Assembly (NCBI RefSeq): GCF_006715785.1
Contig: NZ_VFNX01000001.1
Coordinates: forward strand, 1,378,501-1,442,500
Reading direction: 5' to 3'
Length of the DNA: 64,000 bases
DNA from: Streptomyces puniciscabiei
GTDB lineage: Bacteria; Actinomycetota; Actinomycetes; Streptomycetales; Streptomycetaceae
Positions 63,921-64,000 of this stretch are shown here, in pieces (the stretch's first letter is position 1; each line of letters starts with the position of its first letter). The position numbers were made by a program, and so were the translations under genes. The notes beneath the pieces were generated by a model. The model did not search any database and was not told the origin of the DNA. It saw only the letters and a list, made by a program, of their open reading frames with translations.

Positions 63921-64000
63921 GTGGCAACACCCCCAGGCGGTTCGTCTTCGGGCAACTGGTCGTACGGCCCTGCCCAGGGCCAGGGCGACGGTTCCGCGAA
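63921..64000 (+). CDS. cvnC2: DUF742 protein CvnC (second copy), 5' end only
   Basis: GTG 63921 after GGAGGAGAAGAGA begins MATPPGGSSSGNWSYGPAQG and runs off the end of the window. The position, ribosome-binding site and Gly/Ser/Pro-rich N-terminus fit cvnC of the second conservon. The DUF742 core is not visible. Confidence 0.8.
   Translation, partial: MATPPGGSSSGNWSYGPAQGQGDGSA

Overview
This is a 64 kb window of high-GC actinobacterial chromosome, almost certainly Streptomyces. Codon third positions are strongly G/C, GTG starts are common, and several genes are Streptomyces hallmarks: nsdA, hupS with a lysine-rich tail, ndgR, glcP and two conservons. From memory, the order nsdA - ftsY - glcP - smc - mutM - rnc - rpmF - coaD - rsmD - recG - rpmB - thiD/thiL - ddl - gpsA - plsC - cofC - hupS - leuDC - ndgR - gltX - cvn matches the S. 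coelicolor SCO5582-SCO5540 interval. The same backbone (ftsY, smc, acylphosphatase, mutM, rnc, DUF177, SepIVA ... coaD, rsmD, recG ... gpsA, fbiD, hup, leuDC, IclR, gltX, FAA hydrolase) occurs in M. tuberculosis, so most of the window is ancient core chromosome.

Layout. 0.1-2.8 kb: nsdA and a divergent prim-pol-like protein. 2.9-9.1 kb: ftsY, an NCS1 permease, a small protein, a flavin oxidoreductase, a hypothetical and the glucose permease glcP with a visible promoter and operator. 9.1-13.8 kb: smc, a small coiled-coil protein and acylphosphatase. 14.0-15.4 kb: a membrane-anchored CAP-domain protein. 15.37-19.37 kb: an accessory island with a truncated tyrosine integrase, a large inverted repeat, a tRNA-Arg-like attachment core and orphan genes with atypical codons. 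19.4-21.7 kb: a secreted beta-helix protein and an HxlR/flavodoxin divergent pair. 21.8-29.5 kb, all minus strand: a DUF6924-like gene, mutM, rnc, rpmF, DUF177, a SepIVA-like coiled-coil protein, coaD, rsmD and recG. 29.7-34.7 kb: an Hsp90 homologue overlapping a 1076-residue TPR protein. 34.7-45 kb: DAK2 protein, rpmB, thiD/thiL, a stand-alone RAM protein, a DUF3515-like lipoprotein, ddl, gpsA, plsC, cofC, a small OB-like protein, hupS and a small hypothetical. 45-49.5 kb: leuDC with divergent ndgR, then a divergent DUF4188-like/MerR pair. 49.5-50.0 kb: five tRNAs (Glu, Gln, Glu, Glu, Gln). 50-53.5 kb: HAD hydrolase, a RelE/ParE-like protein, gltX and an FAA hydrolase. 53.6-64 kb: a small peptide with a repeated ANPRRT motif, then two tandem conservons (cvnA-B-C-D and cvnA-B-C..., the second running off the end).

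How the genes work together. Minus-strand housekeeping runs are translationally coupled through ATGA/GTGA or short overlaps (rsmD/coaD region, thiL/thiD, plsC/gpsA, FAA hydrolase/gltX). Strong hairpins separate most convergent pairs. Four divergent regulator/target pairs carry clear dyad operators. The window combines chromosome organisation (Smc, HupS), membrane targeting and division (FtsY, SepIVA-like), RNA and protein synthesis, phospholipid, cofactor (thiamine, CoA, F420) and leucine synthesis, with signalling at the right end.

Most worth following up: the Hsp90-TPR gene pair, the mosaic island at 15.4-19.4 kb, the ANPRRT-repeat peptide upstream of the conservons, and the near-identical cvnB copies inside otherwise diverged conservons.
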